A DNA stretch of 64,000 bases from Pseudomonadales bacterium (GTDB lineage: Bacteria; Pseudomonadota; Gammaproteobacteria; Pseudomonadales; Halieaceae). Made by a program: the position numbers and the translations under genes. Within the stretch, counting starts at the first letter, position 1. Every line of letters begins with the position of its first letter. Positions 50,743-60,666 of the stretch are shown here, in pieces. A model generated the notes under the pieces. The model was not told the DNA's origin, searched no databases, and saw only the letters and a program-made list of their open reading frames with translations. The stretch covers positions 186,001 to 250,000 of the forward strand of contig JACKNO010000001.1 of NCBI GenBank assembly GCA_024234815.1, given 5' to 3'.

Positions 50743-52770
50743 ATGCGCAAGCCGCTTTTCACTCTGGCCCTGTTCACCGTTTTCGCCAGCGCCCTGCCGG
50801 GCTGCCAGGACGAGGCGCAACCCGACGTGGCGGTTGCGAGCCCCAAAGCGGAGCGTGTATTCATCAACGGCGCCATCTATACCGCGGATAAGGATCAGCG
50901 CACCGTATCCGCGATGGCGGTGAGCGGTGACAGAATCCTGTTCGTGGGAGATGACGAGGCGGCGGCAGGCTGGGTTGGCGAGCACACGGCAGTTACCGAC
51001 CTGCAGGGCAGACGGGTACTGCCGGGCCTGCATGATGCCCACGTGCACCCGGCTGGCGTGATCGAGGTTGAGGACTGCAACCTGGACAACAGGCCGGTCG
51101 ATCTGGCCGAGCTGTCAGATTTTGTCAGCGCCTGCCTGGAACGGCTGGCGGTTCCGGACGGCGACTGGCTATTGGTCAAGCAATGGAATTTCGCGGCAAA
51201 CAACAAGCCCGTTGGCGAGCTCAAGACCCTCCGCCAGGCGCTGGACCGGGCTTCCGCCAAACACCCCATACTGCTGGGGGGTAGCGATGGCCACCACAAC
51301 GCCACCAACAGTAGCGGTCTGGCCCTCGCGACGACCCAATCGGGTGAGCGCCTGGGCTTGAGCGCCGCCACCCTCGCCGGCCCCTTCGCCGAGCTCGCGC
51401 CCTACGTCGGGCTGGATGCCCAGGGAGAACCCAATGGCGAGGTACATGAGGACGTGCCGAAACTGCTGGGCGCCGGCCACGCCATTCTGGGCAATGTCTC
51501 CGAGCTGGTATCCGAGGCGGGACAAATTCCCCTGCGGTTCAACAGCCTGGGGATTACTTCTATCCTGGATGCGGCGTTCGACGCCAACACCGCCTCACTC
51601 TACGACAGCCTGGTAGATCAGGGCGTGTTGTCCCTGCGGGTCGCACTGGCCCAGTACTATGACCCCAATGCATACAGGAACCCGGACGGGGTGGTGGACG
51701 TCGACGCGATCATGACCCAGGCGCGTGCGACGCGGGAAAAATACAGTGCCGTCGAGAATGTAAAGGCAGACAAGCTGAAATATTTCGTGGACGGGGTGAT
51801 AGAAGGCAACCCGCTGTCCACCCCGCCAACCCTGCCGAACGCGGCGCAACTGGCCGATTATTACCAGCCGATTTTCGGTCTGGATGAACAGGGCGAGATC
51901 GTGCTCAAAGGCTACGTCGATCCACAAAGCGAGACCTGCAAGGCTATCGCCGCCAGGGGTGTCGACAAACTGAGCCGTCCGGAAATCGCGGATTTTACCG
52001 CGGCGCAGGGCTACCACCCCTCCCAGTGCCTGCGCTCCAACGGCGTCATGTTCCAGAGCGCGGATACCACGCTTCGTTTTCTGCAGGCCGCCGTGGCGAG
52101 CGATCTGGGCGTGCATTTTCACGCCATCGGTGATCGCGCGGTTCGCACCGCCATCGATGCTATCGCCGCTGTCACTCTGGGCAAACCCAGGACCAACCGG
52201 CACAGCATTGCCCACGCCCAATTGGTAAACCCGGATGACGTCCAGCGCCTTGGTGCACTCAGGATTCCGGTCGCCTTCACCTACGCCTGGGCCGTGCGCG
52301 ACTATTACTATGACGCAACCGTGATTCCCTTCATCGACAGGATCGGTTCACTGGCCGATATGTACGACCCGGAAAACTACTACGTACGGCAGGCATACCC
52401 GGCCCGTTCAATCCTGCGCGCAGGCGGCGTGCTTGCCGCCGGTTCGGACGCGCCGGTAGACACGGCCGATCCCCGGCCTTTCCACAACATTGAAAAGGCG
52501 GTCAGCAGGGACGAGGGCGAGGGCCCGATGAACGCTGAGGAAGGCATTGGCATACTGGACGCCATCGACGCCTACACGATCAACGGTGCGCGCCTGATGC
52601 AGCAAGCAGACATCACAGGGTCCCTGGAGGCAGGCAAGAAGGCGGATTTCATCGTCCTCGACCAGGATATCGTCGCTCTCGCCAATGAGGGCAAACTGAG
52701 CGAGGTGTCACAGACGAATGTTCTCCAGACCTGGTTCGACGGTGTTGTCGTCTACCAGCAGCCACAGTAA
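50743..52770 (+). CDS. Amidohydrolase-superfamily lipoprotein, copy 1
   Basis: A 675-residue exported lipoprotein (lipobox SALPGC, Cys21). Metal-dependent hydrolase of the YtcJ-like amidohydrolase-3 group: RVLPGLHDAHVHP with His100 and His102, a likely Lys ligand later, HFHAIGDRAVR (His-Ile-Gly-Asp), HSIAHAQLV and GSDAPVDTADP with the catalytic Asp. These enzymes cleave C-N bonds of amides, ureas or cyclic imides in the envelope. Start ATG 50743; the spacing to a ribosome site is unremarkable. It is followed by a paralogue with the same layout after 60 bases and by a TonB receptor, suggesting uptake and processing of an organic nitrogen compound. Confidence 0.88.
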   Translation: MRKPLFTLALFTVFASALPGCQDEAQPDVAVASPKAERVFINGAIYTADKDQRTVSAMAVSGDRILFVGDDEAAAGWVGEHTAVTDLQGRRVLPGLHDAHVHPAGVIEVEDCNLDNRPVDLAELSDFVSACLERLAVPDGDWLLVKQWNFAANNKPVGELKTLRQALDRASAKHPILLGGSDGHHNATNSSGLALATTQSGERLGLSAATLAGPFAELAPYVGLDAQGEPNGEVHEDVPKLLGAGHAILGNVSELVSEAGQIPLRFNSLGITSILDAAFDANTASLYDSLVDQGVLSLRVALAQYYDPNAYRNPDGVVDVDAIMTQARATREKYSAVENVKADKLKYFVDGVIEGNPLSTPPTLPNAAQLADYYQPIFGLDEQGEIVLKGYVDPQSETCKAIAARGVDKLSRPEIADFTAAQGYHPSQCLRSNGVMFQSADTTLRFLQAAVASDLGVHFHAIGDRAVRTAIDAIAAVTLGKPRTNRHSIAHAQLVNPDDVQRLGALRIPVAFTYAWAVRDYYYDATVIPFIDRIGSLADMYDPENYYVRQAYPARSILRAGGVLAAGSDAPVDTADPRPFHNIEKAVSRDEGEGPMNAEEGIGILDAIDAYTINGARLMQQADITGSLEAGKKADFIVLDQDIVALANEGKLSEVSQTNVLQTWFDGVVVYQQPQ

Positions 52771-52830
52771 CCCGGGGCGCCCGCAGCCGCGGTTAAACCG
52801 GAACCCTGTTGGTCAGTGGGATTTGAGTCC

Positions 52831-54855
52831 ATGAACAAGCCGCTTTCGAGGCTGGCCCTCGCCGGCCTGCTGGCCTGCGCGCTGTGCGCCTGCCAGGACA
52901 AAGCCGCACCCGCCGGCGCCCCGGGCGCGGCGGAGCGGGTGTTTCTCAACGGCGCGATCTACACCGCGGATGCCGGCCAGCGCAGCTTTCCGGCGATGGC
53001 GATCAGCGGTGACACTATCCTGTTCGTAGGGGGGGCGGACGCCGTCGGTGAGTGGATCGGAGATGAGACAATCGTCACCGACCTGCAGGGAAAACGGGTC
53101 CTGCCGGGACTGCACGACTCCCACGTGCATCCGGTGGAGACCATCCGCATCGAGAAATGCGACCTGCAGGGCGAGCCGCTAAACCTGGCGGGGTTGGCGG
53201 ACTTCGTCGCCGCCTGCCGGCAGCGAATGGCCATTCCAGACGGGGAGTGGCTGATAGTAAAGAACTGGAATTTTTCGGAAGGCAATACACCGGCGGATGG
53301 TTTGCGGACGGTGCGCGCCGCTCTGGATCGCGCGTCCGCCGACTACCCGGTACTACTCGAAAATACCGACTCACACCATTTCGCCGCGAACTCCGCAGGA
53401 TTAAATGAGGCCCGCAATTCGAATGGCGAACGCGTCGGCTTGAGCGCCGCAACACTGGCAGTGTATTTCAGCGATCTGGCGCCCTACATCGGCCTGGATG
53501 CCGGTGGCGAACCCAACGGCGAGCTGCATGAAACCGCCTACCAGCGTCTCGGGGTAAGTCGCGCTGAACTGATCAACCTGCCGGCGTTAATCCCCGAAGC
53601 CGGGCAGATGCCCGTGTGGTTCAACAGTCGCGGCATCACCTCTTTGCTGGACGCGGCCTTTTATCCCGAACTCGCCCCCGTATACGACAGCCTCGTCGAA
53701 CAGGATGCGCTGTCCCTGCGGGTAACCCTGGCACAGCACTATGAGCCCGGCGACTTCGCCAACGAGAACGGCGTCGTGGACATGCAGGCCATCATGGCCC
53801 GGGCCCGCGTCACCCGCGAGAAATACGCCGCTGTCGAGAACATAAAGGCAGACCAGTTGAAATTTTTTGTCGACGGCGTCCTCGAGGGGAACCCCTTTTC
53901 AACCCCCCCGGGCCTGCCCAATGGCGCGCAATTGAAAGACTTCTACCAGCCGATATTCGAGCTGGATTCGCAATCCGGTGAACTGTCCCTCGCGGGATAC
54001 GTCGATCCGGACAGCAAGGCCTGCACAGCCCTGCAGGCGCGAGCACAGGAACCGCCGGGACAAAGTGAAATCGCTGAATTTGTAGCGACCAACGGTTTTT
54101 ACCCGGTGCAATGCCGACGTTCATCGGGCGTCACATCCCAGCCGGTGGCCACCATCCGGCGTTTTCTCGCGGCCGCGATTGCCGAGGATTTCAGCGTGCA
54201 CTTCCACGCTATCGGCGACCGGGCCGTGAGGGTGGCCACCGACCTTATTGCCTCCGTCACCCCGGATACACCTGCCACCAACAGGCACAGCATCGCCCAC
54301 GCCCAACTGGTTGACCCAAATGACGTGCGCCGCATTGCCGCGCTGAAAATACCCGTGGTGTTTACCTTCTCCTGGGCGATACGCGACTTCAGTTACGACA
54401 GCACGGTGATTCCCTTTGTCGACAGGATCGACTCGCTGCAGGATATGTACAACCCCGCCAACTACGCGATAAAACAGGCTTATCCCGCGCGCTCGATTCT
54501 GGACGCCGGCGGTGTACTGGCGGCGGGTTCCGATGCACCCGTCATCAGTGACGACCCCATGCCGTTCGAGAATATCGAAAAGGCGGTCACCCGCAACAAT
54601 GGCACTGGAGCGTTCAACCCCGGCGAGGGCATAGCCATACTGGACGCCATCGACGCCTACACGATCAACGGCGCCAGGATGATGAGGCAGGACGATCTCA
54701 CCGGCTCACTGGCACCCGGCAAGAAAGCGGACTTCATCATAATTGACCGGGACATTATCGCCCTGGCCGAGCAGGGTAAAGTGGATGAGGTGTCCTCCAC
54801 GAGTGTGCTTGAGACCTGGTTTAACGGCAATCTCGTGTACCGCAAGGCACCATAA
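52831..54855 (+). CDS. Amidohydrolase-superfamily lipoprotein, copy 2
   Basis: A 674-residue paralogue of the gene just upstream, similar along its whole length (lipobox CALCAC, HDSHVHP with His98 and His100, HFHAIGDRAVR, HSIAHAQLVDPNDV, GSDAPVISDDP). The ATG at 52831 is chosen so that the leader is MNKPLSRLALAGLL; a GTG at 52816 would add five residues. Tandem duplication is evident; differences are spread over the protein (for instance HDSH for HDAH), so the copies have had time to specialise. A hairpin without T-run follows at 54905-54937 before the convergent TonB receptor. Confidence 0.88.
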   Translation: MNKPLSRLALAGLLACALCACQDKAAPAGAPGAAERVFLNGAIYTADAGQRSFPAMAISGDTILFVGGADAVGEWIGDETIVTDLQGKRVLPGLHDSHVHPVETIRIEKCDLQGEPLNLAGLADFVAACRQRMAIPDGEWLIVKNWNFSEGNTPADGLRTVRAALDRASADYPVLLENTDSHHFAANSAGLNEARNSNGERVGLSAATLAVYFSDLAPYIGLDAGGEPNGELHETAYQRLGVSRAELINLPALIPEAGQMPVWFNSRGITSLLDAAFYPELAPVYDSLVEQDALSLRVTLAQHYEPGDFANENGVVDMQAIMARARVTREKYAAVENIKADQLKFFVDGVLEGNPFSTPPGLPNGAQLKDFYQPIFELDSQSGELSLAGYVDPDSKACTALQARAQEPPGQSEIAEFVATNGFYPVQCRRSSGVTSQPVATIRRFLAAAIAEDFSVHFHAIGDRAVRVATDLIASVTPDTPATNRHSIAHAQLVDPNDVRRIAALKIPVVFTFSWAIRDFSYDSTVIPFVDRIDSLQDMYNPANYAIKQAYPARSILDAGGVLAAGSDAPVISDDPMPFENIEKAVTRNNGTGAFNPGEGIAILDAIDAYTINGARMMRQDDLTGSLAPGKKADFIIIDRDIIALAEQGKVDEVSSTSVLETWFNGNLVYRKAP

Positions 54856-54904
54856 CAGGGTATGGCGCCCCCGGTGGACAGGCTTTTATGTGATGGAACC
54901 GGCG

Positions 54905-54937
54905 GGCAGACAGACACACGCCTTTCGTGTATCTGCC
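54905..54937. terminator. Hairpin between convergent genes
   Basis: GGCAGA (54905-54910) and ACACG (54916-54920) pair with CGTGT (54926-54930) and TCTGCC (54932-54937). The stem lies between the amidohydrolase stop and the TonB receptor stop, but lacks a T-run on either side, so it may be a weak bidirectional terminator or merely a stem. Confidence 0.3.
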
Positions 54938-54957
54938 TTCCGGAAAACCGCTCCCGG

Positions 54958-57348
54958 TCAGTCGAAGTCCATGGTTAACTTCATGCCCACCGTGCGCGGT
55001 CGACTGGGGCCGTACTGGTAGGCCGGGAATACCGAATCGCCGTTGCCGCCGCCATCGTAATAATCTTCGTTGGTCGCGTTATCGACATAGGCTGATACCG
55101 AGTACTCCTCATACCGGTAACCGATACTCAGGTTGAGCTCTCCATAGCCATCGACCGTAAAACTGTCCGGTTCCCAGCCAGCTTCCTGGTCGGTCTGGAA
55201 GTGATAGGCCGCCATGCCGAACACTTCCCCGTCACCGACGGGGTAGTTACCGACAAGCGCCATGTGGCCAGACCACTCGGGCGCCCAGGGAATCGCCTGG
55301 CCTTCACACACGGTGGAGCCGTCGCAGATTTTTTCCAGCTCATTGGCCTCACTGTCAAACCAGGCAATAGCGGAGTTCAGTTCGAAGTGTTCTCCAAGGG
55401 ACTGGCTGATGCTTCCCTCGAAACCCCAGCCGTCTATCTTGCCGACGTTATCAACCTGGATCAGCGCCCCGTCAAAATAGTTGACCTGCATATCCTTGTA
55501 TTGATAGTAGAACGCATTGGCCGTTACTCGCGTGTCGCCCTGGAACAGTGTTCCCTTGTAGCCCAGTTCGTAAGAGGTGGAGTTCTCCGGGCCGTAGGAC
55601 GCGGGTTTGTATTGACCCGGTACCGCCACGGTTTTGCCGTACTCAACACCTGGAGACAGCCCGAACGAGCTGAAACCACCGGACTTGTAACCCGTGGTGA
55701 CACTACCAAACAGCAGGGTATCGGCGGAGGGGTGATAGTTCAGTATCACCCGGGGAGTCACGTGATCCCAGGTTTTGGAATCCTTGACCGGACCGTCCGG
55801 CGTGGTAAAACCCAGGGCGGCGCGATTACCCAGCACCGGGCTCAGGGGAGGATAGGCGTAATTGGAAAAATCCTTTTCATCCCTTGTGTAACGCACTCCC
55901 AGGGTAGCGTCCCAGTGTTGGTTGAAATCATAACCCAGGTCGAAATACGCCGCATAGCCTTTATACTTACCCTTGGCCCGGTTGGTATCCTCCATGGTAC
56001 CGGTGGGGCTGCCCTCCCAGTCGACGGTGCCAAAATAGTCCAGAAACGCCTGCACTGCCTCACCGTCCGGGTAGTAAGCCGCGTAGCCCTTGTAGTAATC
56101 AAACAAATCCTGACAGGTAGTGCCGTAGTAGGCCCAGGCGTACGAACAGAACACATCCTCGGACATTTCGTTGCGGAGCTTGGCATCGATGTGCTCCTCG
56201 TAGTAGGAGACCCCTGAATACCAGCTCAGCGGTCCGTCGCTGTTGGATACCAGCCGCAATTCCTGCTCGAAATAATCACCGTTCTGGTCCTGCGCGTAGC
56301 TGTTGAGAATAATGGGCAGGCCGTCGAAATCCTCGGCGTAGTTAAAGGTGTGGTCGCGGTAACCGGTCAGGGACGTAAAGGTGGCAAAATCGAGATCGTA
56401 GTCGATTTGCAGGCCGTAACTGGTAACTTCCGAGTTGTCCCTGTTACCCAGGCTCATATCCGCATCGATCACATCGTCAGGCGTGGGATAGCCCAGGTTG
56501 CCGAACAACGATTCCTGGTACTCGTACCCCGCGCCCTTGCCCGTCGGCACATAAATGGTGCCGGACTGGTTGCGGTTTTCGTACTCCACCATCAGGTTGG
56601 CAGTCAGCTTGTCGGTCTGGAACAGGGTGGACAGGCGCACCGCATCGGTATTGTGACCGCCGTACTTGTCGCTGGTCAGAGTGGGATAACGGTTCTTGAT
56701 ATAACCGTCCTCCTCGGAATGGAAAGCGGCGAGACGAAACGCCAGTTGGTCGTTGACGGGCACGTTGATCGCGCCCTCGCCGGCCACGTGATCGCGCTCC
56801 GCGCCGTCTAACTCAGCATATCCGCTGACGCCCTCGGTGCTGGGCTTGTTGGTAATGATGTTCATCGCGCCGGATATCGCTCCCCGGCCGAACAGGAAGC
56901 CCTGGGGGCCGCGCAAAATTTCCGCCTGCTCGATATCGTACAGACTGGTTACCGCGGCGCCGTTACGGCCCTGGTACAGGTTGTTCTTGTACATGCCGAT
57001 GGACGGGTCGCCGCCCACCCCAAAGTCGTTGGTAAGGATACCCCTGACGCTGACGGAATCGATGAAGCTGTCCTTGGAGTTCCCGGTGACCCCCGGGGTG
57101 TAGGCAATAAGGTCCTTGACGTCATTGAGGTTGGCCGCCTCCATCATCTTGCCCGAGATGGCGGTAATGGCCAGCGGCACATCCATGACCGACTCGGAGC
57201 GTTTGGTGGCGGTTACGATAACCTCTTCCAGCACCTGTCCCAGCGCCGAACCCGGCATGGATGAGGCCATCACCACGGCGGAAACCGCGGCGGCCAATCG
57301 ATGTTTACGAGCGAGCAGTTTTTCAGCGGCATACGAGCGTGCAGCCAT
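54958..57348 (-). CDS. TonB-dependent outer-membrane receptor
   Basis: A 796-residue outer-membrane receptor: signal peptide ending in ALGQ, then the plug domain (residues about 40-170) starting with VLEEVIVTATKRSES, a TonB-box-like segment, and the barrel with late aromatic-rich strands ending in LTMDFD, a typical C-terminal aromatic residue (Phe795-Asp796; the final Phe is penultimate rather than terminal, which is slightly atypical). The YEYQESLFGNLGYPTPDD and CSYAWAYYGTTCQD stretches include cysteines that may form a disulfide. Such receptors import siderophores, vitamins, sugars or other compounds too large for porins. It converges with the tandem amidohydrolases and probably imports their substrate; that is an inference. 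The start ATG at 57348 is preceded by a 253-base gap with no other feature. Confidence 0.9.
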   Translation of the reverse strand: MAARSYAAEKLLARKHRLAAAVSAVVMASSMPGSALGQVLEEVIVTATKRSESVMDVPLAITAISGKMMEAANLNDVKDLIAYTPGVTGNSKDSFIDSVSVRGILTNDFGVGGDPSIGMYKNNLYQGRNGAAVTSLYDIEQAEILRGPQGFLFGRGAISGAMNIITNKPSTEGVSGYAELDGAERDHVAGEGAINVPVNDQLAFRLAAFHSEEDGYIKNRYPTLTSDKYGGHNTDAVRLSTLFQTDKLTANLMVEYENRNQSGTIYVPTGKGAGYEYQESLFGNLGYPTPDDVIDADMSLGNRDNSEVTSYGLQIDYDLDFATFTSLTGYRDHTFNYAEDFDGLPIILNSYAQDQNGDYFEQELRLVSNSDGPLSWYSGVSYYEEHIDAKLRNEMSEDVFCSYAWAYYGTTCQDLFDYYKGYAAYYPDGEAVQAFLDYFGTVDWEGSPTGTMEDTNRAKGKYKGYAAYFDLGYDFNQHWDATLGVRYTRDEKDFSNYAYPPLSPVLGNRAALGFTTPDGPVKDSKTWDHVTPRVILNYHPSADTLLFGSVTTGYKSGGFSSFGLSPGVEYGKTVAVPGQYKPASYGPENSTSYELGYKGTLFQGDTRVTANAFYYQYKDMQVNYFDGALIQVDNVGKIDGWGFEGSISQSLGEHFELNSAIAWFDSEANELEKICDGSTVCEGQAIPWAPEWSGHMALVGNYPVGDGEVFGMAAYHFQTDQEAGWEPDSFTVDGYGELNLSIGYRYEEYSVSAYVDNATNEDYYDGGGNGDSVFPAYQYGPSRPRTVGMKLTMDFD

Positions 57349-57601
57349 AGTATTGATTCCCCTATCCCCTGGTGATACAGCCCTGTCGGGCAGCGTTTTA
57401 TATGCCAGCTTGGACCCTATCGAATTATCCGCGGCTGGCCTATACCTCTAAAGTGTAGTTCTGAAGCAGACCGGAATATAGGGTCGGCCGACCTGAATAG
57501 CGGACTCGCCATGGCGGCTTCAGGCCGATTGGCCGCGTCACTCCCTCGCAACACTCCCGCTACATTCTTGCCGAACTCCCGCTTGCGACACACCGGTCGC
57601 A

Positions 57602-58957
57602 CTAGAGGCAGGCGTCGTACTCCATGGGAGTAACCTGGCGGTCGAACTCATCCAGTTCCTGCTGCTTGAGCAGTCCGTATACATGCTGGAACTCGGCACC
57701 GAGGTAGTTACGCACGAAGTCCGATTGGCAAAAACGCGCCTGTGCCACCGGCCAGTGCCTGGGCAGGCTGGGCGGGACGCTGTTATAGGCATTGCCCTCC
57801 TGCGGCGGCGGCGCTTGCAGCTTGTGCTCGATGCCGTGCAGGATACCGCCCAGAATGGCTGCGATAACCAGGTAGGGGTTGGCATCCGCCCCCGCGACCC
57901 TGTGCTCTATGCGGGTAGCGGCCGCGGTATCGGCCGGAATTCTTACCGACACCGTGCGATTTTCATAGCCCCAACAGGGCGCCAGCGGCGCGTGGGTGCC
58001 GCGCTGGAAACGTCGATAGGAATTGAGGTTGGGCGCAAACAGCAGCATCGCGTCCTCCATGGTCGCCAGACAGCCAGCCACTGCCTCCCGGAGCAGGGAA
58101 TTACCGCGATCGCCGCCGTCGGAGAAGGCGTTGTTGCCATCGCTGTCCAGCACACTGCAATGCACGTGCATACCGTTGCCCGCGAGATGGCCGAAAGGTT
58201 TTGCCATGAAAGTGGCGCGCAATCCGTGCTTGCGGGCCAGCGCCTTGATTGCGCGTTTGAGCATCACCGCGTGGTCCGCGGCAACCAGCGCGTCAGCCGT
58301 GTGGTGCAGGTTGATTTCGTACTGGGAGGGCGCGGATTCCTTGATCAGGGTATCCACCGGCAGGCCCTGCAGGGAGCAGGCGTCCCTGATGTCGTGCATC
58401 AGCGCGGCCATCTCCGTCATGACCTCAACGCTGTAGGTATTACCCGCCGCCAGGGAGCCGCCCACCCGGTCGACCTGGGTGTGTCCGGGCCGGCCCAGCT
58501 TATCGTCTTCACGCAGCAGCAGGTAGAACTCCATCTCGGTGGCCACGACCGGGGTCAGGCCCAGTTTGGAAAACCGCTCCATCAATAGGCTCAGGATATA
58601 ACGGCAGTCGTAGCCGCAGGGCGCGCCGTCTACCTGGCGCATGGAGACCAGCGCCTGACCCATGGGCCGCTCCTGCCAGGGCACCGCTACCAGCGTCCGC
58701 GGGTCCGGGTGGCAGTAGCCATCGCCGTCGCCGGTCTCGAACACCCAGGCTTCCACGTCCCGCCCCCAGATATCACACACCAGCGAGCTCAAGGGAAGTT
58801 TCAGGCTACCGTTCAGCAGTTTGTCGAACTTGTCACGGGTAATCCATTTGCCGCGCAGGCCGCCGCTGATGTCCGGCAGGATCATCTCAACAACCTCGGT
58901 TTCCGGGTGCTTCAGCAGAAAATCCTGCAGCTTGTCGTCGCTATCGCTCATACTCAT
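57602..58957 (-). CDS. puuA: Glutamine-synthetase-family ligase, PuuA-like
   Basis: A 451-residue type I glutamine-synthetase-like enzyme. The ATG at 58957 lies just after an AGGAAGG Shine-Dalgarno; a second ATG six bases later (58951) is equally plausible. An N-terminal extension further upstream is rejected. Seen: GLRGKW, MEFYLLL (Glu ligands), SAPSQYEINLHH, GNGMHVHCS, and RIEHRVAGADANPYLV. The missing adenylylation-site region, with ATP-binding and metal ligands kept, is typical of gamma-glutamylputrescine synthetase (PuuA) rather than GlnA. It would join glutamate to putrescine (or another amine) as the first step of the Puu route. It is divergent from the aminotransferase gene at 59119. 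Confidence 0.8.
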   Translation of the reverse strand: MSMSDSDDKLQDFLLKHPETEVVEMILPDISGGLRGKWITRDKFDKLLNGSLKLPLSSLVCDIWGRDVEAWVFETGDGDGYCHPDPRTLVAVPWQERPMGQALVSMRQVDGAPCGYDCRYILSLLMERFSKLGLTPVVATEMEFYLLLREDDKLGRPGHTQVDRVGGSLAAGNTYSVEVMTEMAALMHDIRDACSLQGLPVDTLIKESAPSQYEINLHHTADALVAADHAVMLKRAIKALARKHGLRATFMAKPFGHLAGNGMHVHCSVLDSDGNNAFSDGGDRGNSLLREAVAGCLATMEDAMLLFAPNLNSYRRFQRGTHAPLAPCWGYENRTVSVRIPADTAAATRIEHRVAGADANPYLVIAAILGGILHGIEHKLQAPPPQEGNAYNSVPPSLPRHWPVAQARFCQSDFVRNYLGAEFQHVYGLLKQQELDEFDRQVTPMEYDACL

Positions 58958-59118
58958 GGCCTTCCTACCTGCAACGCTGGCGCCAAAACACCACTTTAGG
59001 GTTAATTCCCTCGGGTACTCACTATGCCACACTATTTAACAATGCCGCCCCCCAGAAGGCTATAACTCATGTGGGTAAGGCTCCGGCTGGCGGAGATTAC
59101 CATCAAGGAACATACGCA

Positions 59119-60486
59119 ATGAGCACGCAATCAAAAACGCGACGGCTGAAAGAACTGGACCAGGCCCACCACCTGCATCCTTTCACCGATCTGCAGGATT
59201 ACAGCACGCATGGCGGCCGCATCGTCTCCCGCGCCGAGCACATCTATATCTACGACAGCGACGGCAACAAGATGCTCGACGGCATGTCCGGTCTGTGGTG
59301 CTGCAACCTCGGTTACAGCCAGCAGGCGATAAAGGACGCAATCAGCGCGCAGCTTGACGGTCTGCCGTTCTACAACAATTTCTTCAAATGCTCGAATGAA
59401 CCGGCGGTGGAACTGGCAAAAGCGCTGGTCGAAGTAACGCCCGCCCAGTTCAACCACGTGTTTTTTACCAATTCCGGCTCGGAGGCGAACGATACCAACC
59501 TGAAACTGGTTAAACGCTACTACGACCAGTTGGGCAAACCCGAAAAAATAAACATCATCAGCCGCAAAAACGCCTACCACGGCTCCACCATCGCCGCAGG
59601 CTCCCTGGGTGGCATGAGCGCGATGCACAGCCAGGCTCGCGGCCTGGATTACATTCACCACATCAACCAGCCGCACTGGTTCGCGGAGAGCGGTGACGAA
59701 AGCCCCGAGGAATACGGCATCCGGGTGGCGCGCGAGCTGGAAACCAAAATAGATGAACTGGGCGAGCACACGGTCGCGGCATTCATCGCCGAGCCGGTGC
59801 AGGGCGCCGGGGGCGTAATCGTGCCTCCGGCCAGCTACTGGCCGGAAATCCGTCGCATTTGCACAGAGCGCGATATCCTGCTGATCATGGACGAGGTCAT
59901 CTGCGGCTTTGGTCGCACCGGCAACTGGTTCGGCTGTGAAACCTACGACCTCAAGCCCGACCTGATGACCTTCGCCAAGGCTGTCACCAACGGTTACATC
60001 CCCCTGGGGGGCGTCATGGTAGGCGACAAGGTGGCGGATGTGCTGGTCACGCACGGCGGGGAGTTCGCCCACGGTCTCACCTATTCGGGCCATCCCGTGG
60101 CATGTGCGGCGGGCCTCGCCACACTCGACATTCTGAAGGGCGGTAACATTATCGAGCAGGCCGCCAGCGAGGTGGCGCCTCACTTCCAGGCCCGCCTGAG
60201 GGAACTGCAGGATCACCCGATTGTCGGTGAGGTCAGAGGGCTGGGCATGTTCGCCGCGGTCGAACTGGTGCGCGACAAGGGCTCCAGGGAGCGCCTGGCA
60301 CCGAACTCGGAATCCGCGGTCTTCTGCCGCGACCAGGCCAACGCGGGCGGCCTGATGGTGCGCCAGACGGGAGACGCCATGATCATGGCACCCCCCCTGA
60401 TTTGCAGCACCGCCGAGATCGATATTCTGGCGGAAAAACTGGCCCAGGCACTGGACCAGACCGCCGCTCATTACGGCGTGTCCTGA
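59119..60486 (+). CDS. spuC: PLP-dependent aminotransferase, SpuC-like (putrescine/diamine:pyruvate)
   Basis: A 455-residue class III (omega) aminotransferase. ATG 59119 with AAGGAA at 59105-59110. Seen: SGLWCCNLGYS, TNSGSEANDTNLKL, YHGSTIAAGSLGG, EPVQGAGGVIVPP, DEVICGFGRTG and the Schiff-base lysine in TFAKAVTNGYIPLG. The length and the HPFTDLQDY start match putrescine:pyruvate transaminase SpuC; polyamine or omega-amino-acid aminotransferases are alternative readings. It is divergent from the PuuA-like gene, so the two probably share a control region of about 160 bases. The pair would act as two alternative entry points into putrescine degradation to 4-aminobutyrate. Confidence 0.82.
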   Translation: MSTQSKTRRLKELDQAHHLHPFTDLQDYSTHGGRIVSRAEHIYIYDSDGNKMLDGMSGLWCCNLGYSQQAIKDAISAQLDGLPFYNNFFKCSNEPAVELAKALVEVTPAQFNHVFFTNSGSEANDTNLKLVKRYYDQLGKPEKINIISRKNAYHGSTIAAGSLGGMSAMHSQARGLDYIHHINQPHWFAESGDESPEEYGIRVARELETKIDELGEHTVAAFIAEPVQGAGGVIVPPASYWPEIRRICTERDILLIMDEVICGFGRTGNWFGCETYDLKPDLMTFAKAVTNGYIPLGGVMVGDKVADVLVTHGGEFAHGLTYSGHPVACAAGLATLDILKGGNIIEQAASEVAPHFQARLRELQDHPIVGEVRGLGMFAAVELVRDKGSRERLAPNSESAVFCRDQANAGGLMVRQTGDAMIMAPPLICSTAEIDILAEKLAQALDQTAAHYGVS

Positions 60487-60666
60487 GCAAACCGGCACTC
60501 CCGCGCAGGCCCGCTCGCCTGCCGGGTTTGGCAGCTGGCCGCCGCCCAGACCAAAGTCGGGCTTTCAATAGTCACCGATAAAGAATATCTTCTGTCTTTT
60601 TCAGTCTGGCCCGGTCGGCAGTCGCAATGCCCGCATCGGCGAAGCACCCGGACTTCAGGAGATGGA

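Noticed and set aside
52831..54855. Assembly duplication of the amidohydrolase gene
   Set aside because: The two copies differ at many positions over their whole length, so they are genuine paralogues.
60489..60526. Terminator after the SpuC-like gene
   Set aside because: AAACCGGCA and TGCCGGGTTT pair with a bulge, but there is no T-run, so it was not called.
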